From positions 1 to 44,624 of the forward strand of contig CAJOJV010000029.1 in assembly GCA_905234995.1 (NCBI GenBank): a DNA stretch of 44,624 nt. The letters run 5' to 3'. Both the position numbers and the translations under genes were made by a program. The notes below the pieces were generated by a model, which saw nothing but the letters and a program-made list of their open reading frames with translations, was not told the DNA's origin and searched no databases. This DNA is from an uncultured Eubacterium sp. Its GTDB lineage: Bacteria; Bacillota; Clostridia; Oscillospirales; Acutalibacteraceae. Of this stretch, positions 17,132 to 26,122 are shown piece after piece (positions within the stretch are counted from its first letter, which is position 1; each line of letters starts with the position of its first letter).

Positions 17132-20100
17132 TTACGGATTTGTGCAAACGCCGCTTGAATTGAAGTAATATTTCTTTCCGTTAATCACCTTTGAGGTGTT
17201 GGCAAGCATTGCGCCACTGCTTTCAAGGTAATACCACTTTCCGCCGTCAAGCAGCCATCCGGTGCGCATTGCGCCGGAAGACTCGAAGTAATACCAGGTG
17301 CCGCCGATTTTCTGCCATCCCGTTACCATAGCGCCGCTTGAGCTCATATAATACCACTTGCCGCCCGTTTGCAGCCAGCCCGTGTGCATTGCGCCCGAGC
17401 TTTCCATATAGTACCACTTGCCGCCGCTTTGTACCCAGCCTGTTTGCATTGCGCCTGCGGAATTCATAAAATACCACTTACCGCTGCTCTGCACCCAGCC
17501 CGTTGCCATTGTGCCGTCAGCTTTCAGGAAATACCATTTGCCGCCGCTCTGCACCCAGCCTGTCATCTTATTACCGTTGTTATCATAATAATACCAACTG
17601 CCGTTGATATATTGCCAGCCTGCAATATTTTCATAATTGAGGTAAATCGTGGCAGTTGCAAGCTGCTCGTTGCCGTCTAAAATATCAATCAGCAGGAATT
17701 CATCCTGCGTGCCCGTGTAATAAACAGACATTAAGGACGGGCATTTCCAGAACGCATTAGAGCCGATGCTTTTAACCGACCTTGGTATAATTACGGATTC
17801 AAGCGCGGGGCAATCAACAAAGGCGCAGGTTGGAATTGCGGTAAGCTTGCCCGGGATAATTACGGATTTGATTGAATCGCAATTACCGAACGCCTGAACG
17901 TCGATTGAGGTTGTGCTTTCCGGCAATTCAACCGCGGTTAAGGCTTTGCAGCCGTTAAACGCATATCTGCCAATGCTCTGCACGTTTTTGCCCAATTCAA
18001 CCGTTTCAAGATTTAAGCAGCTATCAAATGCGTTTTTGCCTACGGTTGTAACGCCGTCCTCAATAACAACGTGCTTGATATCATATTTTAAAGCATACCA
18101 CGGCCTTGGCTGCAAATCGCCTGTTGGAGTTGAGCTGCCCGTGAAATCATCCATTGCGCCCTTGCCGCTGACGGTTAAGGTTGCCTCAGTCGGGTCATAA
18201 GTATAATTAACATTTGCGCCGCACTTGCCGCTGAGCGGAATGAACTGCGCATTCTGCAGCGGTTCATTTTCACTTGCAACATAAACCGAGCTGAAGAATT
18301 CATCCCTGGTGCAATCGCAATAAACGGTTTCAAGCGCCGTGCAGCCCGTGAAAGCAGCAGGATCAACCGATTGCAAATTCTTGCTGAGATACAGGGTTTT
18401 TAAATTGCTGTTATCTGCCACGGAATAAGAAGCAAGCTGCTTTACGCCGCTTGGAAGCACAAGGCTTTCAAGCCCGTTGCACTCCTGAATTGCGCCAGGC
18501 TCGATTCTGACAAGCGTGCTAGGCAGAGTCAGCTTCGTAATAAAATCGCAGCCATAGAAGAAATTGCTGCCGAGGTTTGTGATGCCCTCTTCAACGATAA
18601 CTTCCTGCACGGGAACCGTTTTTGCGGGGGATGAGCCGAAGCCGTAAGTGCCGCCCGTGCCTGTAATTCTGCCTGTTTGCCCAAATGCGTCTGCAATATA
18701 ATAAGCGTCATCGCCAACCTGAATACCCCAGGCGGCGTTTGTAAACAGCCTTGCGCCGCCAAGCACGTTGTTTTTGTGATACTTTGTTAATTCAGCCCAA
18801 TCCTCATCAGTGCCGCCGTAGAATACCATTTGCAGGCTTTCGCAATCCTTAAAGGTGGTATCCGCCAATGTAAGCAACGTTTTGGGCAGGGTTACGCTTT
18901 GCAGCGAGGTGCAGCCCTCAAACACGCCGTAGCTCAGGTACTGGCCGTATTCACCGTCCGAAAGGCAGAAGCCCTTAAGGCTTGAACAGTTGCGGAATGC
19001 ATTTGAGCCAAGCCCCGTAATGCCCACTCCGAGGTCGCTCGGATAAATAATATCGCTTAAAGCCGTGCAACCGCTGAAAGCGGAATTTCCGATTGAATAA
19101 AGCGAATTTGCATGGCTGAAATCAAGGGTTACAAGTTTGGTGCAATTTGCAAATGCCCAGTCGCCGATTTTGGTTATGCCGGGGCCGATTTCAATGCTTT
19201 CAATTTCATCCGCAAAGGGAGCAAACACAGAGGGGTTCGGATAACCGTCCGTATAAGGGGGAATATCACCGTTTCCCAGAACATACAACCTGCCCGTATC
19301 CTCATCAAAGCTATAGCGAACCGAGCCGTCATAAAGCACATTACCGCCGACTCTGCGCCAGGTGGCATAAAGATTCGTGTTTTCATCAAGATAAATTGAA
19401 TCAACCACATTTTTGCCGTCAGGAGTGGTGGACCAACCTGCGAAGGCATAATCTGCAGGCGTGGTGGTGAATATTGAATCAACATCGGGCAGAACGAAAT
19501 TGCCCGCACGCACGCCGGTGGGAACCCTGCTGACGGAAGTGCTGTATGGCCAATTCGGCCAATAAGTTACCGTATATGCTTCATAAAACGGGCTTCTGAC
19601 AGTTAAGCTGTGAACATAATCTCCGTCAGAATATGCCTGAACTTCAAAATAGCAGCCGTCATACGGATGATATGCGGAAAAATCATAAGATGTTCCGGTA
19701 ACACGTTCTGAATCCACAAACTCCATCTGACTGTCGCGCAGACGAACATAATAATAGTCTGCGTTTTTAACAGGCTCCCACCTTGCCGTGTCGCCGTCCC
19801 ATCTTAAATTAGTGGGGTTATTAAGCATTTCATAGGGGCTGATGTAAGTGAAATAGCCCGAGCATTTCCTTGTTACAGAATACTGTTTGGTATAAGCATA
19901 CTGACTGTCGGCTGTAAACGTATGAGTAAAGTAATCCTTTGCAATAAACACATACTCGCCCGATGGCATCTTTTCAGCGTCCAATAAATCCTTCATATTG
20001 GAAATGGTGGTATACTCGGTCGGTGTTTTACACTCGCCGGTTATTCTGCCGCTGTCTATGCCACTGTCTTTCCTTTCAACATACCACGTAACAAGTGTCG

Positions 20101-20332
20101 TCGCACCGGTATCATCCTTTTCATAACCTCTTTCGGGCCTTTTGAAAGTCAAAGCGCCGTTCTCATAGGTGATATCCGCATCCGACCAGTGAGTCTTATC
20201 CTCTCTAAATACCGGCGGATGCTTGCCCTGGTTCAGGAACTCATACATTCCTGCCGAAGCCTCAAAGGGCATTGCGCCAACGACTGTGATAATCATTACA
20301 ATCGCCAACATTGCGGATAATGCTTTTTTCAT
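17132..20332 (-). CDS. Secreted LRR_5 surface protein with choline-binding-type repeats
   Basis: 1066 residues from the ATG at 20332, which has AAAGGAG 8 nt ahead; the open frame continues upstream only through an intergenic repeat. A signal peptide (KKALSAMLAIVMIITVVGAMPFEASA) is followed by a fibronectin-III-like region (about 130-230). Next comes a Listeria-Bacteroides (InlB B-repeat) unit ending FAGWSTTPDG...NLYATW, then LRR_5 repeats to about 895 with three copies of the introductory beta-module. The last 165 residues are about eight GW(V/L)QSGGKWYY-type repeats of 20-21 residues, as in choline-binding and glucan-binding proteins, which hold proteins on the wall non-covalently. No enzyme domain is visible. 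The role is probably adhesion or display; the ligand is unknown. Confidence 0.88.
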   Translation of the reverse strand: MKKALSAMLAIVMIITVVGAMPFEASAGMYEFLNQGKHPPVFREDKTHWSDADITYENGALTFKRPERGYEKDDTGATTLVTWYVERKDSGIDSGRITGECKTPTEYTTISNMKDLLDAEKMPSGEYVFIAKDYFTHTFTADSQYAYTKQYSVTRKCSGYFTYISPYEMLNNPTNLRWDGDTARWEPVKNADYYYVRLRDSQMEFVDSERVTGTSYDFSAYHPYDGCYFEVQAYSDGDYVHSLTVRSPFYEAYTVTYWPNWPYSTSVSRVPTGVRAGNFVLPDVDSIFTTTPADYAFAGWSTTPDGKNVVDSIYLDENTNLYATWRRVGGNVLYDGSVRYSFDEDTGRLYVLGNGDIPPYTDGYPNPSVFAPFADEIESIEIGPGITKIGDWAFANCTKLVTLDFSHANSLYSIGNSAFSGCTALSDIIYPSDLGVGITGLGSNAFRNCSSLKGFCLSDGEYGQYLSYGVFEGCTSLQSVTLPKTLLTLADTTFKDCESLQMVFYGGTDEDWAELTKYHKNNVLGGARLFTNAAWGIQVGDDAYYIADAFGQTGRITGTGGTYGFGSSPAKTVPVQEVIVEEGITNLGSNFFYGCDFITKLTLPSTLVRIEPGAIQECNGLESLVLPSGVKQLASYSVADNSNLKTLYLSKNLQSVDPAAFTGCTALETVYCDCTRDEFFSSVYVASENEPLQNAQFIPLSGKCGANVNYTYDPTEATLTVSGKGAMDDFTGSSTPTGDLQPRPWYALKYDIKHVVIEDGVTTVGKNAFDSCLNLETVELGKNVQSIGRYAFNGCKALTAVELPESTTSIDVQAFGNCDSIKSVIIPGKLTAIPTCAFVDCPALESVIIPRSVKSIGSNAFWKCPSLMSVYYTGTQDEFLLIDILDGNEQLATATIYLNYENIAGWQYINGSWYYYDNNGNKMTGWVQSGGKWYFLKADGTMATGWVQSSGKWYFMNSAGAMQTGWVQSGGKWYYMESSGAMHTGWLQTGGKWYYMSSSGAMVTGWQKIGGTWYYFESSGAMRTGWLLDGGKWYYLESSGAMLANTSKVINGKKYYFNSSGVCTNP
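17150..17630 (-). repeat. Tandem ~60-63-bp coding repeats for the choline-binding-type modules
   Basis: Each unit encodes TGW(V/L)QSGGKWYYMESSGAM or a variant. Units differ at third positions, so the array is old rather than freshly expanded. Copy number may vary between strains. Confidence 0.85.
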
Positions 20333-20355
20333 AATATAATCTCCTTTCCTTTTTG

Positions 20356-20476
20356 CCTTCCCCCTCGGGGGAAGGTGGATGTGACCGCAGGGAACAGACG
20401 GATGAGGGGGCATAATACGACCGTGTTTTACACCCCATCCACCGCAAGCGGTCCCCCTTCCCCTCAAGGGGAAGGC
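20356..20476. repeat. Intergenic repeat element with palindromic ends
   Basis: The left end reads CCTTCCCCCTCGGGGGAAGG and the right end CCTTCCCCTCAAGGGGAAGG; each is its own hairpin. Between them are GTGGATGTGACCGCAGGGAA, ACAGACGGATGAGGGGG and CCATCCACCGCAAGCGGTCC. This is a well-known style of dispersed non-coding element in Ruminococcaceae. It sits in the leader of the LRR_5 adhesin and before the asnS promoter. Not coding. Confidence 0.8.
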
Positions 20477-20578
20477 TATAATCTCTCAAGCATATTATAT
20501 CATCATAAAATCAATTGCACATCAGCCAAAAGGATGATTTTTTGCAGGAATTTTTAAAAAATCCCGTTTTTTGAGGGG

Positions 20579-20607
20579 TTGACAAATGAAAAACGGAGCG
20601 TTATAAT
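20579..20607 (+). promoter_or_regulatory. Strong sigma-A promoter of the asn operon
   Basis: A consensus TTGACA (20579-20584), a 17-nt spacer and TATAAT (20602-20607). Transcription should start near 20614, at the foot of the T-box. Confidence 0.9.
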
Positions 20608-20613
20608 TCAACT

Positions 20614-20884
20614 ATCAAAGGCGATGACGAAGAAAAGTAGCCCGGAAATGCGTTTTTAGAGAGTGCGGGACGGTGGAAGCCGCATAACAGCAGCCGTGTG
20701 AAGAACACTTAAGAGCCGCAAGCCGAAAGGATTATCTTAGTAGGTGCGCCGGGGAGCTGAGCCGTTATTTCAGCAGGCTTTGACTGAAGCCGTGAGAGGT
20801 CTGCACAGCAGGCAAAATAGGTGGCACCACGGGTAACAACAGCTGCTCGTCCTATTATTGAGAGGACGAACGGGCTGTTTTTTT
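20614..20884 (+). promoter_or_regulatory. T-box riboswitch, asparagine type
   Basis: A leader of about 270 nt that senses uncharged tRNA. The conserved T-box sequence AGGTGGCACCACGGGTAAC lies at 20819-20837, and the antiterminator stem AATAGG/CCTATT at 20816-20821 and 20851-20856. The competing terminator follows at once. Stem I carries AGTA on its 5' side (in GAAGAAAAGTAG, 20629-20640) and GTGAAGAACACTT on its 3' side. The AAC at 20704-20706 is the best specifier codon, matching tRNA-Asn and the two asparagine genes behind it. The class is certain; the specifier position is a reading of the fold by eye. Confidence 0.93.
20838..20884 (+). terminator. Regulated terminator of the T-box
   Basis: AACAGC and CGTCCT pair with AGGACG and GCTGTT across an internal loop; seven T follow. 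It is mutually exclusive with the antiterminator. Confidence 0.88.
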
Positions 20885-20915
20885 GTTTGTCCAATTTTCA
20901 GATTAGGAGATTGTT

Positions 20916-22325
20916 ATGAAACACACAGATATTAAAGAGATTTTGCAAACTGACGATTATCTTGGCAAGGAGGTTACCGTTTGCGGCTGGGTGCGTACGG
21001 CAAGGGATTCCAAAAACGTTGCATTTCTTGCGCTGAACGACGGCACAACCCTGAGCCATCTGCAAATCGTTATTGATAAAGCAACGGACACCGTTTTGCC
21101 CGAAGAAGCGGCAAAGCTGGGCGCATCCGTTAAGGTCTGCGGCGAGGTTGTTAAAAACGAAAACAACGGCACGAACGAGATTAACGCAAAGGAAATCACC
21201 GTGCTCGGCGTTTGCCCGCCCGATTATCCGCTGCAGAAAAAATTCCAGAAGCTTGAAACCCTGCGCGAGATGCCGCACATCAGAGTGAGGACGAACGCAT
21301 TCAACGCAGTGCTGCGCGTGCGCTCAATAATGGCGGCTTCAATTCACCGCTTTTTCCAGGAGAGGGGCTATGTTTACATCAACACCCCGCTCATCACGGG
21401 CTCTGACTGCGAGGGCGCGGGCGAGATGTTCCAGGTTACAACAATCGGCTATTCCAAGGATTACGACAGCGCTGAGGAATATTATGCCGACGATTTCTTC
21501 GGCAAAAAGGCGGGGCTTTCCGTTTCGGGTCAGCTTGAGGGTGAGATGGCTGCAATGGGCCTTGGCAAAATTTACACATTCGGCCCATCCTTCCGCGCCG
21601 AAAACAGCAACACTCAGCGCCACGTTGCGGAATTCTGGCACGTTGAGCCCGAGATTGCATTTGCCGAGCTGCCCGACCTTATTGAGGTTGCGGAGGAAAT
21701 GATTAAATACATCATTAAAGACTATATGGAAAAATGCCCCGAGGAGCTTGCATTCTTTGAGCAGCGCTTTGAAAAGGGACTGACCGAAAAGCTTTTGAGC
21801 GTTGTTAACAACGATTTTGCAATTGTTGATTACACCGACGCAATCGAGCTGCTTAAAAAAGCGGACGTTAAATTTGAATATCCCGTTGAATGGGGCTGCG
21901 ATTTACAGTCCGAGCACGAGAGATATATCACGGAGCAAATTTATAAGAAGCCCGTTTTCCTTATCAACTATCCCAAGGGAATCAAGAGCTTTTATATGAA
22001 GCAGAATCCCGACGGCAAAACCGTTGCCGCAACTGATTTGCTTGTGCCCGGCGTTGGCGAAATCATCGGCGGCAGCGAGAGAGAGGCTGATTACGATAAG
22101 CTGATTGCCGCTATGGATGAAAAGGGAATGAGCAAGGAGGGATACGAATATTACCTTGATTTGAGAAAATACGGCTCCGTTCCCCACTCCGGCTTCTTGA
22201 GCGCATTATTATGTACTGCACGGGTATGGCGAACATCAGGGACGTTATCCTGTTCCCGAGAACAGTCGGCAATATTAAATAATTTATTAAATCGGTCAGC
22301 GGTTGCTATGCAACCGAAAACATAA
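20916..22325 (+). CDS. asnS: Asparaginyl-tRNA synthetase, C-terminus frameshifted
   Basis: Class II synthetase that charges tRNA-Asn. It starts with an AGGAGA site 7 nt ahead of the ATG. The N-terminal OB-fold (KEVTVCGWVRTARDSKNVAF) and motif 2 (FGPSFRAENSNTQRHVAEFWHVEPE) are intact. After residue 427 (VPHSGF) the frame changes. Family members read GFGLGFERL here (motif 3), but the bases go from GGCTTC straight to TTGAGCGC, so about 10 nt are missing. The normal ending (ERIIMYCTGMANIRDVILFP) continues in another frame to a stop at 22282, while the frame as written ends at 22325 with a nonsense tail. Loss of motif 3 would abolish ATP binding. Sequence error is the simplest reading, because the gene is normally essential. 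Confidence 0.92.
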   Translation: MKHTDIKEILQTDDYLGKEVTVCGWVRTARDSKNVAFLALNDGTTLSHLQIVIDKATDTVLPEEAAKLGASVKVCGEVVKNENNGTNEINAKEITVLGVCPPDYPLQKKFQKLETLREMPHIRVRTNAFNAVLRVRSIMAASIHRFFQERGYVYINTPLITGSDCEGAGEMFQVTTIGYSKDYDSAEEYYADDFFGKKAGLSVSGQLEGEMAAMGLGKIYTFGPSFRAENSNTQRHVAEFWHVEPEIAFAELPDLIEVAEEMIKYIIKDYMEKCPEELAFFEQRFEKGLTEKLLSVVNNDFAIVDYTDAIELLKKADVKFEYPVEWGCDLQSEHERYITEQIYKKPVFLINYPKGIKSFYMKQNPDGKTVAATDLLVPGVGEIIGGSEREADYDKLIAAMDEKGMSKEGYEYYLDLRKYGSVPHSGFLSALLCTARVWRTSGTLSCSREQSAILNNLLNRSAVAMQPKT

Positions 22326-22349
22326 ATAAATCTATAGGAGGATTTAAAA

Positions 22350-23360
22350 ATGACTGAAAAACTGATTTACCCCGAGGGGTACGCTTCATCCCTTTCGCAA
22401 AGAGACACGCAGCGCGCAATCAAAATTGTTAAAGATACTTTCCAGGTTAAGCTTTCACAGGCGCTGAACCTTGACCGCGTTACCGCACCGATTATGGTTA
22501 CCAAGGCAAGCGGCATTAACGACGACCTTAACGGCGTTGAGCGCAAGGTGCATTTCACAATGAAAAATATTGAGGGCGAGGCGGAGGTTGTGCAAAGCCT
22601 TGCAAAATGGAAAAGGATGGCGCTTTACCGTTACGGCTATCAGCCTGACGAGGGGCTTTACACCGATATGAACGCCATTCGCCGTGATGACGATACGGAT
22701 AATCTGCACTCCCTTTTCGTTGACCAGTGGGACTGGGAAAGGGTTATCACAAAGGAAGAAAGAAATCTTGAATTTCTCAAGGATATTGTTTCAAAAATCG
22801 TTAAAGTAATTGCGGACACAAACGATACAATAAAGGAAAAATATCCCGTGCTTTCCTTTGAAATGAACGCCGAGCCGTTTTTCATCACAACTCAGGAGCT
22901 TGAGGATATGTTCCCTGAGCTTACTCCGAAGGAGAGAGAAAACAAAATTGTTAAGGAGCACGGCACCGTATTTCTTATGCAAATCGGCGGCAAGCTGAAG
23001 AGCGGCGAAAAGCACGACGGCAGGGCTCCGGACTATGACGACTGGGCGCTCAACGGCGATATTCTTGTTTGGAACGAGCTTCTGAACTGCGCGTTTGAGG
23101 TTTCCTCAATGGGCATAAGAGTTGATGCAGAAAGCCTGAAGCGCCAGCTTGAAATTGAGGGCGTTCCCGAGAGAGCGGCTTTTCCCTTCCACAAGGGAAT
23201 ACTTGAGGGTGAGCTTCCGCTTACAATCGGCGGCGGTATCGGCCAATCAAGAATTTGCATGCTGCTGCTTCAAAAGGCGCATATCGGCGAGGTGCAGTGT
23301 GCAATCTGGAGCGATGAAATGCGCGAGGAATGCAAGGCGCACAATATCATTCTTCTTTAA
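22350..23360 (+). CDS. asnA: Aspartate-ammonia ligase (asparagine synthetase A)
   Basis: 336 residues with an AGGAGG site 7 nt ahead of the ATG. It makes asparagine from aspartate, ammonia and ATP, releasing AMP. The family blocks are all present: TAPIMVTKASGINDDLNGVERKVHF in parts, KWKRMALYRYG, GLYTDMNAIRRDDDTDNLHS, VDQWDWE, DDWALNGDILVWNELL and LTIGGGIGQSRICMLLL. The length matches E. coli AsnA. It is the second gene of the T-box operon, so both making asparagine and loading it on tRNA answer to uncharged tRNA-Asn. A short CGGTTGC/GCAACCG hairpin (22300-22316) lies between the genes. Confidence 0.97.
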   Translation: MTEKLIYPEGYASSLSQRDTQRAIKIVKDTFQVKLSQALNLDRVTAPIMVTKASGINDDLNGVERKVHFTMKNIEGEAEVVQSLAKWKRMALYRYGYQPDEGLYTDMNAIRRDDDTDNLHSLFVDQWDWERVITKEERNLEFLKDIVSKIVKVIADTNDTIKEKYPVLSFEMNAEPFFITTQELEDMFPELTPKERENKIVKEHGTVFLMQIGGKLKSGEKHDGRAPDYDDWALNGDILVWNELLNCAFEVSSMGIRVDAESLKRQLEIEGVPERAAFPFHKGILEGELPLTIGGGIGQSRICMLLLQKAHIGEVQCAIWSDEMREECKAHNIILL

Positions 23361-23372
23361 AAAACAAAAAAT

Positions 23373-23404
23373 AAGGCGACTGAATTATCAGTCGCCTTTA
23401 ATTT
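23373..23404 (+). terminator. Terminator of the asn operon
   Basis: AAGGCGACTGA, an ATTA loop, TCAGTCGCCTT, then TAATTT. Weak T tract; it may also serve the convergent gene. Confidence 0.8.
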
Positions 23405-23412
23405 ATGCTGTT

Positions 23413-25023
23413 TTATTCATTATCATTTAAATTGTAGTCAGTTGTCTGATTATCCGTAATATTCTGAGCCTCGGTGCTCTTTTTCTTTTTAATTACTAAT
23501 GCTGCAATTACCGCAATCGCTGCAATAGCAATAACGCCGATAACCACGCAAAGCATTGTGTTGTCATTTGACGCAGCCGTGATTGTTACGGTGTCCGTAC
23601 CGTCGTCAGTTGAGGCTGCGGGAAGCTCGCCTGAATCCGAGGTGCCCTCAAGCGCAACGCCGTTAACGTAAAGCGTGTAGCCGTTATTGATAACGTTCGC
23701 CGCATTGCCGTTGAATTCGGTGATGTAAGTGTCCGCCGTTAAGGACCATTTGCTGGTGTCGTCAAGCGTTACGCTTACGGTGCCGACCTCGGTTGAAACC
23801 GTGTCGCCCTTGGCGTTCGTGATTTCGCCGCTTACCGTGCCCGTGAAGGAAGAGGAATTTGTGAGGTTAAGAGTCAGGGTTGAATTATCTCCTACGAGAA
23901 TCGTGCCCTCAAGCGCCTGAGAGTCTGCATTAAGCGTTGCGATATTCTCGGCTCCGCTCCAGCCGTCGTCGCAAACCGAAAGCAGAATATTATCGCCGTC
24001 TTCATTAACGATTGAAACGCCGCTGAGATTGATTACGGCATTAGTATTAGTTACGTGGAACACGTGGCCGCTCTTGCTTGTCAGCGAACCGCCGCTCATT
24101 GTAAATGATGATGTGCCGCTGTCCGCATCGCCCGACATTGACTGATAAATCATAATCGTATCAAGGAAGGTTGCGTTGCCGTTCATTTCGGTGTTGTTTG
24201 CAGTTAAATCACTGTTATTAATCGTAACGCTGTTCTTGCCCTCAATGCAAACACCCTCCGAAAGATTGGAAACGAGGGTTGCATCGGAAACTGTGATATC
24301 AGCGGTTGAATAGATTGCAGGCGAGCCGAGTCCGCTCGTGGTGTAGCTACCGCCCGTAACGGTTACGGTGCCGCCGCCCCTGTCCGTTCTGATGGCTGCT
24401 GAGGAGCGACCCGAGGTTGTGATTGTAAGGTTTTCCGCCTGAGTGATACCGCCGCCTGTGGTCATAATACCGCCCGCGTTATCGCCCGTGGTGTTGATAA
24501 CCGTGTCCTTGATAATAACCGTCGTGCCGTCGCCCTCGGCGCCGTTCTGTCCGCCGTTGCCGCCGTAAGAGAAAACGCCGTTTGCGCCCGTTGCCGTGGT
24601 TTCAACAGTGCCGCCCGTAATGGTGGTTGTGCCGCCGCCCATTACCATAACGCCTGAATTTATGCCGTAAAAATTGCAGTTATCGCCGCCGTCCGAATCG
24701 CCTGATTTGGTGACAGTTGGATTAGAAATTGAAACGTCCTCCGAGGTATCAATCAGCAATGCGTTTTCATCAGCGCTGCCAGAGGCATAGCTTTTATCTG
24801 ACTGTGAGTCGGACGAGCTGATTGAGGTTGCGCCGCTGTAGCTTACCGATGACGACGAGCCGCCGCCCGGCGCACCGTCGGGAGGAGTTCCCATTGACGA
24901 GGAACCGCTTGGAGGGGAACCACTCGGAGGAGTTCCTCCCGGTCCGCCCTCTGCAAAGGCGGTTATTGTAAAGGAAAATACCATCGCAGCTGCGAGGATT
25001 ATTGCCAAAAGCTTCTTTTTCAT
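23413..25023 (-). CDS. Cell-surface beta-helix protein, Cthe_2159-like carbohydrate-binding family
   Basis: 536 residues from the ATG at 25023 (AAGGGAG ahead), beginning with a signal peptide (KKKLLAIILAAAMVFSFTITAFA). A Gly/Pro/Ser-rich stretch (about 25-65) precedes a right-handed beta-helix of Thr-, Gly- and Asn-rich turns (TITGGTVETTATGANGVFSY, ALLIDTSEDVSISN, AAIRTDRGGGTVTV, LLSVCDDGWSGA). These match the clostridial Cthe_2159-type carbohydrate-binding proteins, which bind acidic plant polysaccharides. The C terminus is a membrane helix followed by KKKK, so the protein is anchored with the helix outside. It is transcribed towards asnA. The family is recognised with good confidence; the exact ligand is inferred. 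Confidence 0.85.
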   Translation of the reverse strand: MKKKLLAIILAAAMVFSFTITAFAEGGPGGTPPSGSPPSGSSSMGTPPDGAPGGGSSSSVSYSGATSISSSDSQSDKSYASGSADENALLIDTSEDVSISNPTVTKSGDSDGGDNCNFYGINSGVMVMGGGTTTITGGTVETTATGANGVFSYGGNGGQNGAEGDGTTVIIKDTVINTTGDNAGGIMTTGGGITQAENLTITTSGRSSAAIRTDRGGGTVTVTGGSYTTSGLGSPAIYSTADITVSDATLVSNLSEGVCIEGKNSVTINNSDLTANNTEMNGNATFLDTIMIYQSMSGDADSGTSSFTMSGGSLTSKSGHVFHVTNTNAVINLSGVSIVNEDGDNILLSVCDDGWSGAENIATLNADSQALEGTILVGDNSTLTLNLTNSSSFTGTVSGEITNAKGDTVSTEVGTVSVTLDDTSKWSLTADTYITEFNGNAANVINNGYTLYVNGVALEGTSDSGELPAASTDDGTDTVTITAASNDNTMLCVVIGVIAIAAIAVIAALVIKKKKSTEAQNITDNQTTDYNLNDNE

Positions 25024-25128
25024 AATTCTTACTCCCTTGTATAATAGATTTACTCTTTCGAGTACGGCTTCATTATATGCAGCAAACCTTAAGCAAACTT
25101 TAAAAAAATAAGCTTTTTGCAAAAAAAT

Positions 25129-25149
25129 AAGGCGACCGACGGTCGCCTT
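25129..25149 (-). terminator. Terminator of the CHAP gene
   Basis: On the minus strand AAGGCGACC, loop GTC, GGTCGCCTT, then TATTTTTTT. Confidence 0.88.
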
Positions 25150-25163
25150 TAGTTATGTTATAT

Positions 25164-25844
25164 TTAGCCGATTGCGTTCTGGAGAAGCACGCTGTTCATC
25201 AGCAGCTCCTCATCACCCGTCTGGAAGGAGGTGATGTCAACGCCTGCAAACTGCTCGCTCGGAGTTGTTGCAACGGTTTTATACTGGGATTTTTCCATTT
25301 TATAGGTTTGGTTCATTTCAGCCTGCTCTGCTTCAAGGGAAGCAAAATAATCCTCGCAGGCGTAAATATAGCCGTAGAACTTCTGGCCGAAGTGGTTTTC
25401 ACCGCTTGTGAAGGTTACGGTGTCAAAATAAGTGCTGCGCCAGTGTGACTGAGAGCAGGTTACTGTATCGCCGTCAATAGCCTCAACGACTGCAACGTGA
25501 CCGCTCCAAACTGCGATTGCGCCGAGCTTCGGCTCCTGGCCGTAGGAATAATAGCCGTTTGCTTTATTAATGCTGTACCATGCGCCTGCATTGCCTCTTG
25601 TGATTTTGGGAGCCTCGCCGGTGATTTCATAAATTCTTCCGTAAGCATAAGCTGTGCAATTCGGCATTCCGTATCCTGTTTGTGAAAAAACATTAAGCGT
25701 TTTATTATAATATGAATTGCTTGAGCTTGGTGCCGTGAGTCTCGGTGTGAAGCCCTCATCCTCCGCAAATGCAGAGATCGGGAAAATTGCGATGATTAAA
25801 AGTAATGATAAAACAGTAAGTGTTAATCTCTTGAAAATCTTAAT
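25164..25844 (-). CDS. Secreted CHAP-domain amidase/peptidase, start codon unclear
   Basis: About 226 residues. A signal peptide (KIFKRLTLTVLSLLLIIAIFPISAFA) is followed by a CHAP domain: MPNCTAYAYGRIYE with the active-site Cys, and WSGHVAVVEAIDGDTVTCSQSHW with the His. It should cut peptidoglycan peptides. Start choice is odd. A perfect GGAGG (25857-25853) sits 8 nt before an ATT codon at 25844 (and 5 nt before another ATT), exactly where a signal peptide should begin, but no ATG, GTG or TTG follows. The open frame continues up to an ATG at 25967, which would add 41 mostly charged residues with a CxxC pair ahead of the signal peptide. I report the ATT start as most likely. A C-terminal 60-residue tail has no recognised domain. 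Confidence 0.78.
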   Translation of the reverse strand: MKIFKRLTLTVLSLLLIIAIFPISAFAEDEGFTPRLTAPSSSNSYYNKTLNVFSQTGYGMPNCTAYAYGRIYEITGEAPKITRGNAGAWYSINKANGYYSYGQEPKLGAIAVWSGHVAVVEAIDGDTVTCSQSHWRSTYFDTVTFTSGENHFGQKFYGYIYACEDYFASLEAEQAEMNQTYKMEKSQYKTVATTPSEQFAGVDITSFQTGDEELLMNSVLLQNAIG

Positions 25845-26122
25845 AATAGTTACCTCCAATTCGGCGGTTTCGTTTTCGGCTTGCGCCGCCCGCCTTTTAC
25901 GGATACGAATTTCTGTTAATTTACGCTTTTCAATTTTTGCTTCACATCGCGGACAATTGTAGCACAACCGTCAAGCCGTAATCTATGGAAATTCTCGACA
26001 AGCATTTTGTAACCTTTTTGTAATAAATATGCACATTCAACAAAATTCACCTGTTTTGCTTGACTTTTATTTTGACACATTCGGCGTTTCTGTAAAACTT
26101 CCATATTTTATTTTGCCCAAAT

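Noticed and set aside
16860..17158. Plus and minus small open frames in the repeat tract
   Set aside because: Arginine- and cysteine-rich translations of a non-coding repeat, without ribosome sites.
17150..17630. Regular ~60-bp repeats, CRISPR-like at first sight
   Set aside because: The whole unit is repeated and in frame as choline-binding-type modules; there are no unique spacers.
20333..20489. Upstream extension of the LRR_5 adhesin gene and small open frames over the repeat
   Set aside because: The extension crosses a dispersed repeat and would put the signal peptide 45 residues in; the ATG at 20332 has an AAAGGAG site.
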